From UBA9647 sp963739335 (GTDB lineage: Bacteria; Bacteroidota; Ignavibacteria; UBA10030), in contig CAVUAC010000046.1 of assembly GCA_963739335.1 (NCBI GenBank), positions 62,001 through 126,000 of the forward strand: a stretch of 64,000 nucleotides of DNA, in the 5' to 3' direction. This document shows, one piece after another, positions 27,659 to 35,474 of the stretch. A program made the translations under genes and the position numbers. Below the pieces are notes generated by a model, which searched no databases, was not told the origin of the DNA, and worked only from the letters and a program-made list of their open reading frames with translations. Positions within the stretch are counted from its first letter, which is position 1. Every line of letters starts with the position of its first letter.

Positions 27659-28951
27659 ATGGATCTCACGACCTACGCTCTCGTCGTCCTTGCTGTGATG
27701 GTCGCGGTCTACGCCGTGGCCAAGTTCTTGAAAGCCTCCACAGAGATTTCCATGTTCATCGCTGCCCTCGCGGGCTGCATCGCCGGCGGTTTCGGTCTCC
27801 CCGCTCGGCAGATCGCCGAAGGGGCGATGACGTACCTCGACATCAACCTGATCTTCATAACGGCCACGCTCTTCATGAACATCCTCAAAGAATCTGGAGG
27901 TATCGCATTCGTTGTGAGGAGGATGTTCCAGCGCTTTCACCGGCAGCGGGCGATCCTTTTCGTGTTGTTGACGATCTTGCTTCTGGTCCCAGGAGCGCTG
28001 ACCGGAGCGGGGAGCGTCACCGTCCTGGTGACGGGAGGGATGGTCGCAACGGTGTTGCTCGGTCTGGGTATCCCGAAAGTGAAGACAGCGGCCATTGTTT
28101 TCATCCTCGCCGGGCTCAGTGCAGCAGCACCGCCCATCAGCTTGTGGGCAATGATGACAGCCGCAGGAGTCAACATGCCGTATATCGGGTTCTTCTGGCC
28201 TCTGATGCTGCCCTGTCTTGTGGCGGGGCTGTTTACCATCTTCATCCTCGGATGGAAAGGCACGACCGCCAATATCGAAAAGGCACTTGAGGAACTTCCC
28301 GTCCCGCCCACCGGTATGAATTGGCTGAAGGTCGTTCTTCCATTCATCGTGTTTCTCGGGCTCATCGTTGTCGGCAGGACGTGGCCGCATTCGACGGTGA
28401 TCACAGGCCTCCCATTAATGTTTCTCTGTGCAGCGCTGACGTCGTACCTGCTGTCGCCTCTGAAGATCAACATCCTTCAGATCTCCCGAACGACGGTCGA
28501 GCAGCTCTTGCCTCTTCTCGGAACGCTGACGTGTGTGGGCGTTCTGGTTCAGATCATGACACTGACCGGCGTGCGTGGCTTGCTCGCAGTAACAACGGTC
28601 ACCTTGCCGATTGCCGTGGTCTATGCGTCGCTCTTTATTGTGCTTCCCGTGTCGGAGGCTGTCCTGATGTGGGGCGCAGCGCCTGTCATCGGCGTGCCGC
28701 TGGTGCTGCTGTTCAACACGATCGGACTCAATCCCATCGTCGCGCTTGCCGGGATGAGCATCATCTGGCCACTGGGAGACGCTCTTCCGCCGACAGCCAT
28801 CATTGGTCGATTGACCGTCGATGTCGTTGGATACAAAGACTCCTATGCTAAGTTTCTGAAGGCGTGCCTCGTCCCGGCTATAATCATCATTGTCATTGGT
28901 ACACTGATGGTCATCGAGAGCAAATACCTGGGTTTCCTGACCGGAATCTAG
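27659..28951 (+). CDS. TRAP-type (DctM-like) large permease subunit
   Basis: A 430-residue inner-membrane permease of the TRAP/IT superfamily with about 11-12 helices. Motifs include LIFITATLFMNILKESGG, VPGALTGAGSVTVLVTGG, AAAPPISLWAMM and IGLNPIVALAGMSIIWPLGD, which form the duplicated re-entrant hairpins of DctM-type carriers. Standard TRAP systems pair this with a DctQ small subunit and a DctP binding protein; neither is present here. The downstream 51-residue two-helix peptide and upstream secreted protein could replace them. Likely cargo is an organic acid or amino acid released from the product of CapB (inference). Confidence 0.85.
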   Translation: MDLTTYALVVLAVMVAVYAVAKFLKASTEISMFIAALAGCIAGGFGLPARQIAEGAMTYLDINLIFITATLFMNILKESGGIAFVVRRMFQRFHRQRAILFVLLTILLLVPGALTGAGSVTVLVTGGMVATVLLGLGIPKVKTAAIVFILAGLSAAAPPISLWAMMTAAGVNMPYIGFFWPLMLPCLVAGLFTIFILGWKGTTANIEKALEELPVPPTGMNWLKVVLPFIVFLGLIVVGRTWPHSTVITGLPLMFLCAALTSYLLSPLKINILQISRTTVEQLLPLLGTLTCVGVLVQIMTLTGVRGLLAVTTVTLPIAVVYASLFIVLPVSEAVLMWGAAPVIGVPLVLLFNTIGLNPIVALAGMSIIWPLGDALPPTAIIGRLTVDVVGYKDSYAKFLKACLVPAIIIIVIGTLMVIESKYLGFLTGI

Positions 28952-28962
28952 AAAGGAATCAA

Positions 28963-29118
28963 ATGGAACTCATCGTCACCATCATCTATTACTGTCTGGT
29001 CGGGTTTGTCAGTATCGTCCTGATCTACAACCTGGTCAAGACGAAACAATGGGAGAAGGAAGTCCTCTACATCATCGTGCTGATTCCCTTCCTCCTACGT
29101 TTGTTCATGTTGAAGTGA
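28963..29118 (+). CDS. 51-residue two-helix membrane peptide
   Basis: Starts MELIVTIIYYCLVGFVSIV. It has two hydrophobic helices (about 3-22 and 33-50) separated by a basic turn, LVKTKQWEKE. GAAAGGA lies five bases upstream of the ATG. It lies 11 bases after the DctM-like permease and nine bases before the next gene, so it is embedded in the operon. It is much smaller than a DctQ subunit (usually about 160 residues, four helices), but may fill a similar accessory role. No family recognised. Confidence 0.65.
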   Translation: MELIVTIIYYCLVGFVSIVLIYNLVKTKQWEKEVLYIIVLIPFLLRLFMLK

Positions 29119-29127
29119 GAGAACCTC

Positions 29128-30288
29128 ATGACATCAACGCTTCGCAAGATCATCTTCAGCCTTGCAGGATTGCTTCTCCTCGTCTTCTCAGGCGTAAGCT
29201 TCTATGAGAGCAGGCATCTGAAGGAACCTGTTGTGATCTCTGAGGGTGTGACGCAGGTGCTCAGGCTCAGCCGTTATTTTGACGGCGTCCAGGGAACTGC
29301 GAACGACTGCAATCTGTACGTCCTCGAAGGGCAGGAGCCGGGTGCAACGATCTGCATCCTTGGGGGCACGCATCCGGAAGAACCTGCCGGACGGCTTGCA
29401 GCATGGCTTTTTGCAGAGAATGCGGTCATGAAGAAGGGGCGACTGATTGTTGTGCTTAGTGCGAACCGGAGCGCAACGACGGTCACGCGTGTCGGGGGCG
29501 CCTACCCGCCGGATTTCACCATACCATCACCGTGGGGCGGGCAGACATTCCGGATGGGAGACCGCTGGTCGAATCCGCTCGATCAATGGCCGGACCCTGA
29601 GGTATGTATTCACTATCCTAGCGGGCAATATCTGGCGTATGTCGATATCCGAAATCTCAACCGTTGCTGGCCGGGCAGGCCTAACGGCACCCTGACCGAG
29701 AAAACGACCTATGCATTGATGGAGATGATCAGGAAAGAGAAGGTGGATATCGTGATCGATTTGCACGAAGCGGAGCTTCAGTATCCCGTGATCAGTACGA
29801 TCGTTGCGCACGAGAAAGGCCAGGATCTGGCCGCTATCGTCTCCATGACGCTCACGGATATGGAGGGGTTCAAGATGGGAATGGAGTTTTCCCCCAAGAA
29901 TCTTCACGGCCTTTCCCACAGAGAAATCGGAGACTACTCTGATGCAATCTCTCTGCTGTTCGAGGCTCCGGAGCCGTTTCTTGACGCAACGCGGGGCAAG
30001 ACGACGCGGGAACAGCTGCTGACAGGAAAGGATGATTTCGTCGTGAAAGCGGGCAAGCATGGCTTGCTTTTCGAGAAGATCGATGAAAAGGGTTGGCCGA
30101 TCGATATCCGTGTGGGGCGGCATACTTCCGCCGTTCTTCAGACAATGGCGAGTTGGACAGAAGCTCATCCTGACAAACCGTTAGTGTGTGAAAGCGTTCC
30201 GCGATATGCGGAGGTCATTGAAAAAGGAATCGGCGTGTTTCTCCGTGACCCCTCACATGTAAGACCCGGGCGCGTCTGGTTTGAATGA
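29128..30288 (+). CDS. Succinylglutamate desuccinylase/aspartoacylase-family metallohydrolase, membrane-anchored
   Basis: A 386-residue protein with an N-terminal signal or anchor helix (residues 8-24), so the enzyme probably faces the periplasm. The domain carries the M14-like zinc motif GGTHPEEPAG (HxxE), DLHEAE with the third ligand His, and LFEAPEP, where the catalytic Glu may lie. Family members cut acyl-amino-acid amides (N-succinylglutamate, N-acetylaspartate) or trim peptides. In this operon it would suit removal of amino acids from an exported gamma-glutamyl-type product. Length is greater than typical AstE (about 320) because of the anchor and a C-terminal extension. Confidence 0.82.
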   Translation: MTSTLRKIIFSLAGLLLLVFSGVSFYESRHLKEPVVISEGVTQVLRLSRYFDGVQGTANDCNLYVLEGQEPGATICILGGTHPEEPAGRLAAWLFAENAVMKKGRLIVVLSANRSATTVTRVGGAYPPDFTIPSPWGGQTFRMGDRWSNPLDQWPDPEVCIHYPSGQYLAYVDIRNLNRCWPGRPNGTLTEKTTYALMEMIRKEKVDIVIDLHEAELQYPVISTIVAHEKGQDLAAIVSMTLTDMEGFKMGMEFSPKNLHGLSHREIGDYSDAISLLFEAPEPFLDATRGKTTREQLLTGKDDFVVKAGKHGLLFEKIDEKGWPIDIRVGRHTSAVLQTMASWTEAHPDKPLVCESVPRYAEVIEKGIGVFLRDPSHVRPGRVWFE

Positions 30289-30341
30289 CAAGTCTTGAAG
30301 AAGCAACTCCTTCTCCAATCATAACGAAAGGACCAAATACC

Positions 30342-32000
30342 ATGGTAGGCTTGATCCCGCTGAATGTTCGAAAGCGCATTTTGCTGTTTTTTTCGCTGCT
30401 CTTCGTTCTTGTCTGCTCGCAAGCGCTTGCGCAACAGAAGAAGCAGATTGAAACTGATGAAGGATGCACGAGCATCACGGCTGGTCGCCTGGCGACTACG
30501 GACGGCTCGGTGATGGTTGGTCACACGTGCGACGGCAACTATCGAACGTGGGTCAACATCGTTCCGCACAAGAAGCACGATAAGGGTTCCACCCGCAAGA
30601 TCTATTGGGGTAACCTGCATACGGAATATGTCACGGATATGCGGGGGAAGATCCTGAAAGGAGAAATCCCGGAGGTTGAGGAGACCTATTCCTACGTCAA
30701 CGTCGCATATCCCTGCCTGAACGAGAAACAGCTAGCATTTGGCGAGACGACCTTTGGTGGAAAGGAAGAACTGCGCAATGATGAAGGGTGGTTTCTGATT
30801 GAGGAATTGCAGTCGATTGCGCTGGAACGCTGCACGACAGCACGCGAGGCGATCCGGTTAATGGGAAGTCTTGCATCAAAGTACGGCTACGGCGATTGGG
30901 GAGAGTGCCTCAACGTGGCCGACACGAAAGAAGTCTGGCAGTTTGAAATCATGGGTGCCGGTCCGGGCGAGAAGGGCGCCGTGTGGGCTGCTGTCCGCAT
31001 TCCGGACGATCAGGTCGGTGTGTCCGCAAACATTCCAAGGATCAGCGAGATCAACCTGAAGGATCCTGACCACTACATGGCTTCGGAAAACGTCTTTACG
31101 CTTGCTCAGCAAATGGGGTGGTGGGATCCGAAGAAGGGCGAACCATTCAAATTCTGGAAGGCGTACAGCGGCAGGAAGCCATTTTCGACCAGAGAGTTCT
31201 ACATTCTCAATACGTTGGCTCCTTCGCTGCATCTTTCGATGGATGCTGAGGAGCTTCCATTCGGTGTGAAACCCGACAAGAAAATCTCTTTAAAGGATGT
31301 TATGAAGATGTATCGGGAGACGTACGAGGGGACGGATCTTGACCTGACGAGAAACCTCATGGTCCAGAGGCCAAGAACGCGGGATGAATTTGTGAAGGAC
31401 AGCATCGCGGGAAAAGCGCCAGAGATGATGAAGAGCATAGTGGCCAGTCCGTGGATGAGCCGCGATAACGCGATGCTTTTCAACGCAGTAAAACCCGGCA
31501 CTGTTCCGCTCGTACGCACAATCGCCATCTCCGGCTGCGCATATTCTCAGGTCGTCCAGTGCCGCGGTTGGCTGCCGGATGAAGTCGGAGGAGTCGCATG
31601 GTTTGCCTTTGACAATCCTGCGGAAAGCCCGCGGTTCCCGATTTTCGCAGGCGCTCTCGAGCTGCCCAAGAGTTTTGAGGTATGCGGTCAACAGAGGTAT
31701 CGCGAAGATGCCGCTAACTGGTGGTTCCGACGCGCGAACCGGCTTGCGACCGTCCGGTGGGGAAGGACGCGGAGCATCATCGAGAAAGCGATGATGGAAT
31801 TCGAGGAAAAGGGTTTGTCCGATCTTCCGGGGATCGAACAGCGCGTGCAGGATATGCTGAAGAAGGATGCCACCGACGCGGGGCATCAGAAGGTGCATGA
31901 ATATCTCACCTCCTACACGAACGACACGGCCCGTGCCGCTATGTTGAAATGGTGGGAGTTGGGAGATCAGTTCTGGGGCATATTCTCGATGGGGTTCTAG
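30342..32000 (+). CDS. Secreted C69-family dipeptidase (PepD-like)
   Basis: A 552-residue Ntn-type peptidase. A signal peptide (about residues 8-28) is followed by EGCTSITAGRLATTDGSVM. The Cys in GCTS matches the N-terminal nucleophile exposed by self-processing in C69 enzymes. Downstream motifs include WGNLHTEYVTDM, YGDWGECLNVAD and SVSANIPRIS-like segments typical of the family. The start at 30342 has AAAGGA upstream; the in-frame ATG at 30285 overlaps the preceding gene and has no such site. It is the last gene of the run and is followed by a strong terminator, so extracellular cleavage of dipeptides may be the final step of the module. Confidence 0.88.
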   Translation: MVGLIPLNVRKRILLFFSLLFVLVCSQALAQQKKQIETDEGCTSITAGRLATTDGSVMVGHTCDGNYRTWVNIVPHKKHDKGSTRKIYWGNLHTEYVTDMRGKILKGEIPEVEETYSYVNVAYPCLNEKQLAFGETTFGGKEELRNDEGWFLIEELQSIALERCTTAREAIRLMGSLASKYGYGDWGECLNVADTKEVWQFEIMGAGPGEKGAVWAAVRIPDDQVGVSANIPRISEINLKDPDHYMASENVFTLAQQMGWWDPKKGEPFKFWKAYSGRKPFSTREFYILNTLAPSLHLSMDAEELPFGVKPDKKISLKDVMKMYRETYEGTDLDLTRNLMVQRPRTRDEFVKDSIAGKAPEMMKSIVASPWMSRDNAMLFNAVKPGTVPLVRTIAISGCAYSQVVQCRGWLPDEVGGVAWFAFDNPAESPRFPIFAGALELPKSFEVCGQQRYREDAANWWFRRANRLATVRWGRTRSIIEKAMMEFEEKGLSDLPGIEQRVQDMLKKDATDAGHQKVHEYLTSYTNDTARAAMLKWWELGDQFWGIFSMGF

Positions 32001-32045
32001 CAAGAGGCCTGACGGCTGCAGGCAACGCAATGGTTAGAAATAACC

Positions 32046-32091
32046 GGGGCCCATCTCAGGACACTGATCCTGAGGTGGGCCCCTTGTTTTT
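32046..32091 (+). terminator. Rho-independent terminator ending the efflux/pgs-like run
   Basis: A 16-bp stem: 32046-32061 pairs with 32068-32083 with one G-T wobble, and a 6-nt loop. The stem is GC-rich (GGGGCCC base) and is followed by TTGTTTTT (32084-32091). It lies 45 bases after the dipeptidase stop. The stem could also act for the converging glgP, but the T-run favours the plus strand. Confidence 0.88.
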
Positions 32092-32145
32092 GAAATCGAC
32101 GCACGGGGTCAGCATTGCCGTGTTTTAGATTGCGCTCACTCTCTT

Positions 32146-34713
32146 CTACCGGGCCCAGAGTATCAAGCCAAGCTTCAAGGGGTTCTCGAGGTCTTCGTGG
32201 TGTGGCAATACACGGACAGTGTGTCCTACGCGACCACTCATGTCAAGCTTGTTGACGCCGACGAACTCGTAGGTCGTTCCTTTCGGCTTCTGGCCTGGAC
32301 GCATCAGTGCAACCTTTGGTTCTTCCATTTCCCCTTCGGCATTCAGCGTTCCGTACAGAAGCTCAACTGAAACATCTTCTGGTTTCAGTTGTCCAAGGTC
32401 GATCTCGGCGCGCACGGTGACCGACTCACCGACCTTCAGGGTCTTATGATTGTCGACTTTGACCTCGAGGACTTTCAAGCCGCCCCACTGTTCGCGCAGG
32501 TGCTGTTTCCAGACAGCGATCTGTTTTGCCCTCGCGAAACTGTTTGAGCTGATCTCGCTGTAACGGTCGAGGGCGGGCAGGTACATCCTCTCGGTGTATT
32601 CGCGTACCATCCGGTTGGTGTTGAACTCCGGTCCGATGGCGCGCATGGCACCCTTCATTTTTGCTATCCATTGCCGGGGTAGATCGTCAGCGCCTCGCGT
32701 GTAATACAATGGGACAATCTCTTTCTCCAAAAGGTCGTACAGCGCATTCGATTCGATCTCATCCTGATCAGTCTCGACTTTGTATTCCTCGCCACGTCCG
32801 ATCGCCCAGCCGGTTTGGACGCTGTACGCTTCATCCCACCAGCCATCGAGAATGCTCAAGTTGATGGCTCCATTCAACGTTGCTTTCATACCGCTTGTAC
32901 CGCTGGCCTCGAGCGGTCGGCGAGGTGTGTTGAGCCAGACATCGACACCCTGCAGCATATAGCGGGCGACGACCATGTCATAATCTTCCAGAAACACCAT
33001 TCGTCGCCGCGCGCCAGGACGCCGCTCAAAATGAATAACATCGCGGATGAGATCCTTTCCGGGATTGTCGTGAGGATGGGCTTTGCCCGCAAAGATGATC
33101 TGAACAGGGTGGTCCTTATCTGTCAGTATTTTCAAAAGACGTTCAGCATCCTTCAGGATGAGGGTCGATCGTTTGTACGTGGCAAACCGTCGGGCAAAGC
33201 CAATCGTGAGTGCCTGTGAGTTCAGAACCTCGCCGGCTTGCGCGACCTCAGAAGGAGGGGCGCCCCGCGATTCCAGTTGCGAACGCAGCCGTGCTCGGGC
33301 AAATGCCACAAGCCGTTCACGGCGACGCTCGTGCGTTCGCCACAGCTCTTCGTCCGGAATCTGTTGAACGCGACTCCAAAGACCGTATTCCCCTGGATCT
33401 TCCCTCCATCGCGGGCCAAGGTAGCGGTCGTACAACCCTGCTATGTCACGACTAATCCATGATGGTGCGTGAACACCATTGGTAATGGATATGATGGGGA
33501 CTTCCTTTGCTGGTAGTCCCGGCCACACGCTCTGCCACATTTTGCGCGAGACGGTCCCGTGGAGTTTGGCGACCCCGTTGCTGCTCCCGGCCATTCTGAG
33601 GGCAAGCACCGTCATGCAAAACGCTTCTTGATCATTTTGTGGATCCTGCCTGCCGAGTCCGTGGAATTCCCTTGCGCTCAGGCCAAGGTTGCGGTAGTAG
33701 CGACCGAAATATCGTTCCATCAATTCAGGAGAGAAATAATCATTGCCGGCAGGGACGGGGGTGTGCGTGGTGAATGCAATCCCGGCTGTCGAAGCTTCGC
33801 GCGCCTCTGCGAAAGAAAGCTTATGCGTCTGCATGAGGTCGGAGCAGCGTTCGAGACTCAGAAACGCTGAATGTCCTTCGTTCATATGGTAGACCGCCGG
33901 TCGAATTCCCAACGCCTTCAACGCACGGTACCCTCCGATGCCCAGCAGTATCTCCTGCTTGATCCGCAGTTCACGATCACCGCCGTAGAGTTGGTCCGTG
34001 ATATCCTGGTCTTCCTGCCGGGGATTCAGAGGGATGTTCGTATCCAAGAGGTACAGCGGTATTCGTCCGACATGCACTTTCCAGATCTGAGCGTGGATCG
34101 GTCGACCTTCGAGATCAACCGAGATCGTGATCGGCTTGCCGGATTCATCACGTTGAAGAGTGATGGGCAACGTGTAGAAATCATTTTCAGGGTTGCGCTC
34201 TTGTTGCCATCCGTCAATGTTGAGGTACTGGCGGAAGTAGCCCTGCTGATAGAGAAGGCCAACGCCCACGAGCGGCAGTCCGAGATCGCTCGATGATTTC
34301 AGGTGGTCGCCGGAGAGCACACCGAGCCCACCGGAGTAGTTCTGCAGGCACTCGGTAATGCCGAACTCGGCAGAGAAGTACGCGATCTGGTTGGATTCGA
34401 CCTGCGAGTAGGTTTTCCGGAACCAGGTCGAGCCAGTGTCGAGATACTTCTTGTAGCGCTCGTACCCTCGTTCGAGTTGGGCGAGCAAAGCGTCGTCCCG
34501 CGAGGCAGAGTTCAAGCGCTCCTGACTGATCATGCCGAGCATCAGCACAGGATTATGATTCGTCTTCTCCCATAGATCGGGATCCAGACGAATCATGAGT
34601 TCCATAAGATCGTGGTCCCACACCCAAAGCAAGTTGTAGGCAAGCTCGTGCAACGGTTCGAGTTCTTTTGGTAATGATGGAGAGACAGTGTAGGTATAGA
34701 TAGGTCGAATCAT
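32146..34713 (-). CDS. glgP: Alpha-glucan (glycogen) phosphorylase, DUF3417 type
   Basis: Releases glucose-1-phosphate from glycogen or maltodextrin using pyridoxal phosphate. The 855-residue protein starts with the short family-specific domain (LPKELEPLHELAYNLLWVW), then the GT35 fold: GLGVLSGDHLKSSSDLGLPLVGVG, HMNEGHSAFL, FTTHTPVPAGND, and EASGTSGMKATLNG with the PLP-binding Lys. It ends with an Ig-like extension. This matches the shorter, TIGR02094-like phosphorylases rather than E. coli GlgP. The start at 34713 is supported by GAGGG nine bases upstream. With pgi nearby it can channel stored glucan to glycolysis. Confidence 0.93.
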   Translation of the reverse strand: MIRPIYTYTVSPSLPKELEPLHELAYNLLWVWDHDLMELMIRLDPDLWEKTNHNPVLMLGMISQERLNSASRDDALLAQLERGYERYKKYLDTGSTWFRKTYSQVESNQIAYFSAEFGITECLQNYSGGLGVLSGDHLKSSSDLGLPLVGVGLLYQQGYFRQYLNIDGWQQERNPENDFYTLPITLQRDESGKPITISVDLEGRPIHAQIWKVHVGRIPLYLLDTNIPLNPRQEDQDITDQLYGGDRELRIKQEILLGIGGYRALKALGIRPAVYHMNEGHSAFLSLERCSDLMQTHKLSFAEAREASTAGIAFTTHTPVPAGNDYFSPELMERYFGRYYRNLGLSAREFHGLGRQDPQNDQEAFCMTVLALRMAGSSNGVAKLHGTVSRKMWQSVWPGLPAKEVPIISITNGVHAPSWISRDIAGLYDRYLGPRWREDPGEYGLWSRVQQIPDEELWRTHERRRERLVAFARARLRSQLESRGAPPSEVAQAGEVLNSQALTIGFARRFATYKRSTLILKDAERLLKILTDKDHPVQIIFAGKAHPHDNPGKDLIRDVIHFERRPGARRRMVFLEDYDMVVARYMLQGVDVWLNTPRRPLEASGTSGMKATLNGAINLSILDGWWDEAYSVQTGWAIGRGEEYKVETDQDEIESNALYDLLEKEIVPLYYTRGADDLPRQWIAKMKGAMRAIGPEFNTNRMVREYTERMYLPALDRYSEISSNSFARAKQIAVWKQHLREQWGGLKVLEVKVDNHKTLKVGESVTVRAEIDLGQLKPEDVSVELLYGTLNAEGEMEEPKVALMRPGQKPKGTTYEFVGVNKLDMSGRVGHTVRVLPHHEDLENPLKLGLILWAR

Positions 34714-34920
34714 AGTGGTCATCCCTCGTGGATATCTGTGAGCTTTGGCAGCATCCAGATGCGCATGCCACTCACGAAACCTCGTGGGTTACTGGTTCTG
34801 GATGGTCGGTGCCGACGAAAGGGCACTGGCAAGGTTAACAAAGAAATGGGAGAAAAACCACAATTGCAGATCTTAAACGACTGGGGCGAAATAAAGGCGT
34901 CTTCCCGGCAATTGGATATG

Positions 34921-35412
34921 CTACTTTCTGTCGGTTGAGCCGGTGGAATCTGCGTCGAGGAGGCGATCGCGTTCCTTCTCGGCCCATCCTGTCACCAGAT
35001 CAATCTCGGCCTTGGAAAGAACCGCGCTCGGATGCATGAGGCGGTAGGGTTTGAGCGGCATTTCGTCCTCGCGCAGTTGGTCGGAAATCTGGTCGAGCTT
35101 GTTGATCTGTCTTCTCTTCTTGTAGTCACCCCAGGTTGAAAAGTTCAGATTCGTCCGACCCTTTTTCACATCGCGTGCAGTCAACCAGGAAACAGGGGCG
35201 ACATGAGAATACCACGGCCATCGGGTATTGTTGGAATGACAGTCATAGCAGGAACGCTCGAGAACTGCCTTAACCTCGAGAGGAACATGCAGGGACGCGT
35301 TGATAGTCTTGGATTCGTCGACCGGAGGATTTGTCCTTTCCGGTTGAACCAATTGAATTGATAGGAAGACGGCAAGGATTCCCGACCCAACCCATTTGAC
35401 ACCTTTCTTCAT
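34921..35412 (-). CDS. Haem-binding (c-type) small periplasmic protein
   Basis: A 163-residue protein with an N-terminal signal/anchor (residues 5-22) and a single covalent haem motif CYDCH. The context VKAVLERSCYDCHSNNTRWPWYSHVAPVSW, split around the motif, is typical of the Haem_bd family, with a later Met in EDEMPLKPY as possible axial ligand. It probably acts as an electron carrier or sensor in the periplasm; the partner is unknown. GGAG lies eight bases before the start. The 207-base gap on its 3' side (34714-34920) shows nothing recognisable. Confidence 0.82.
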   Translation of the reverse strand: MKKGVKWVGSGILAVFLSIQLVQPERTNPPVDESKTINASLHVPLEVKAVLERSCYDCHSNNTRWPWYSHVAPVSWLTARDVKKGRTNLNFSTWGDYKKRRQINKLDQISDQLREDEMPLKPYRLMHPSAVLSKAEIDLVTGWAEKERDRLLDADSTGSTDRK

Positions 35413-35474
35413 CTCATCAGCTCCGACGGCAGTTTGAGCTTTGTTTTGCGTTCACTTTCCAAGTCATGAGCAGT

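Noticed and set aside
34714..34920. Gap between glgP and the haem-binding protein, searched for a tRNA or small RNA
   Set aside because: No T-loop-like GGTTCGA motif, cloverleaf or terminator found on either strand; the short plus-strand frame there has no support.
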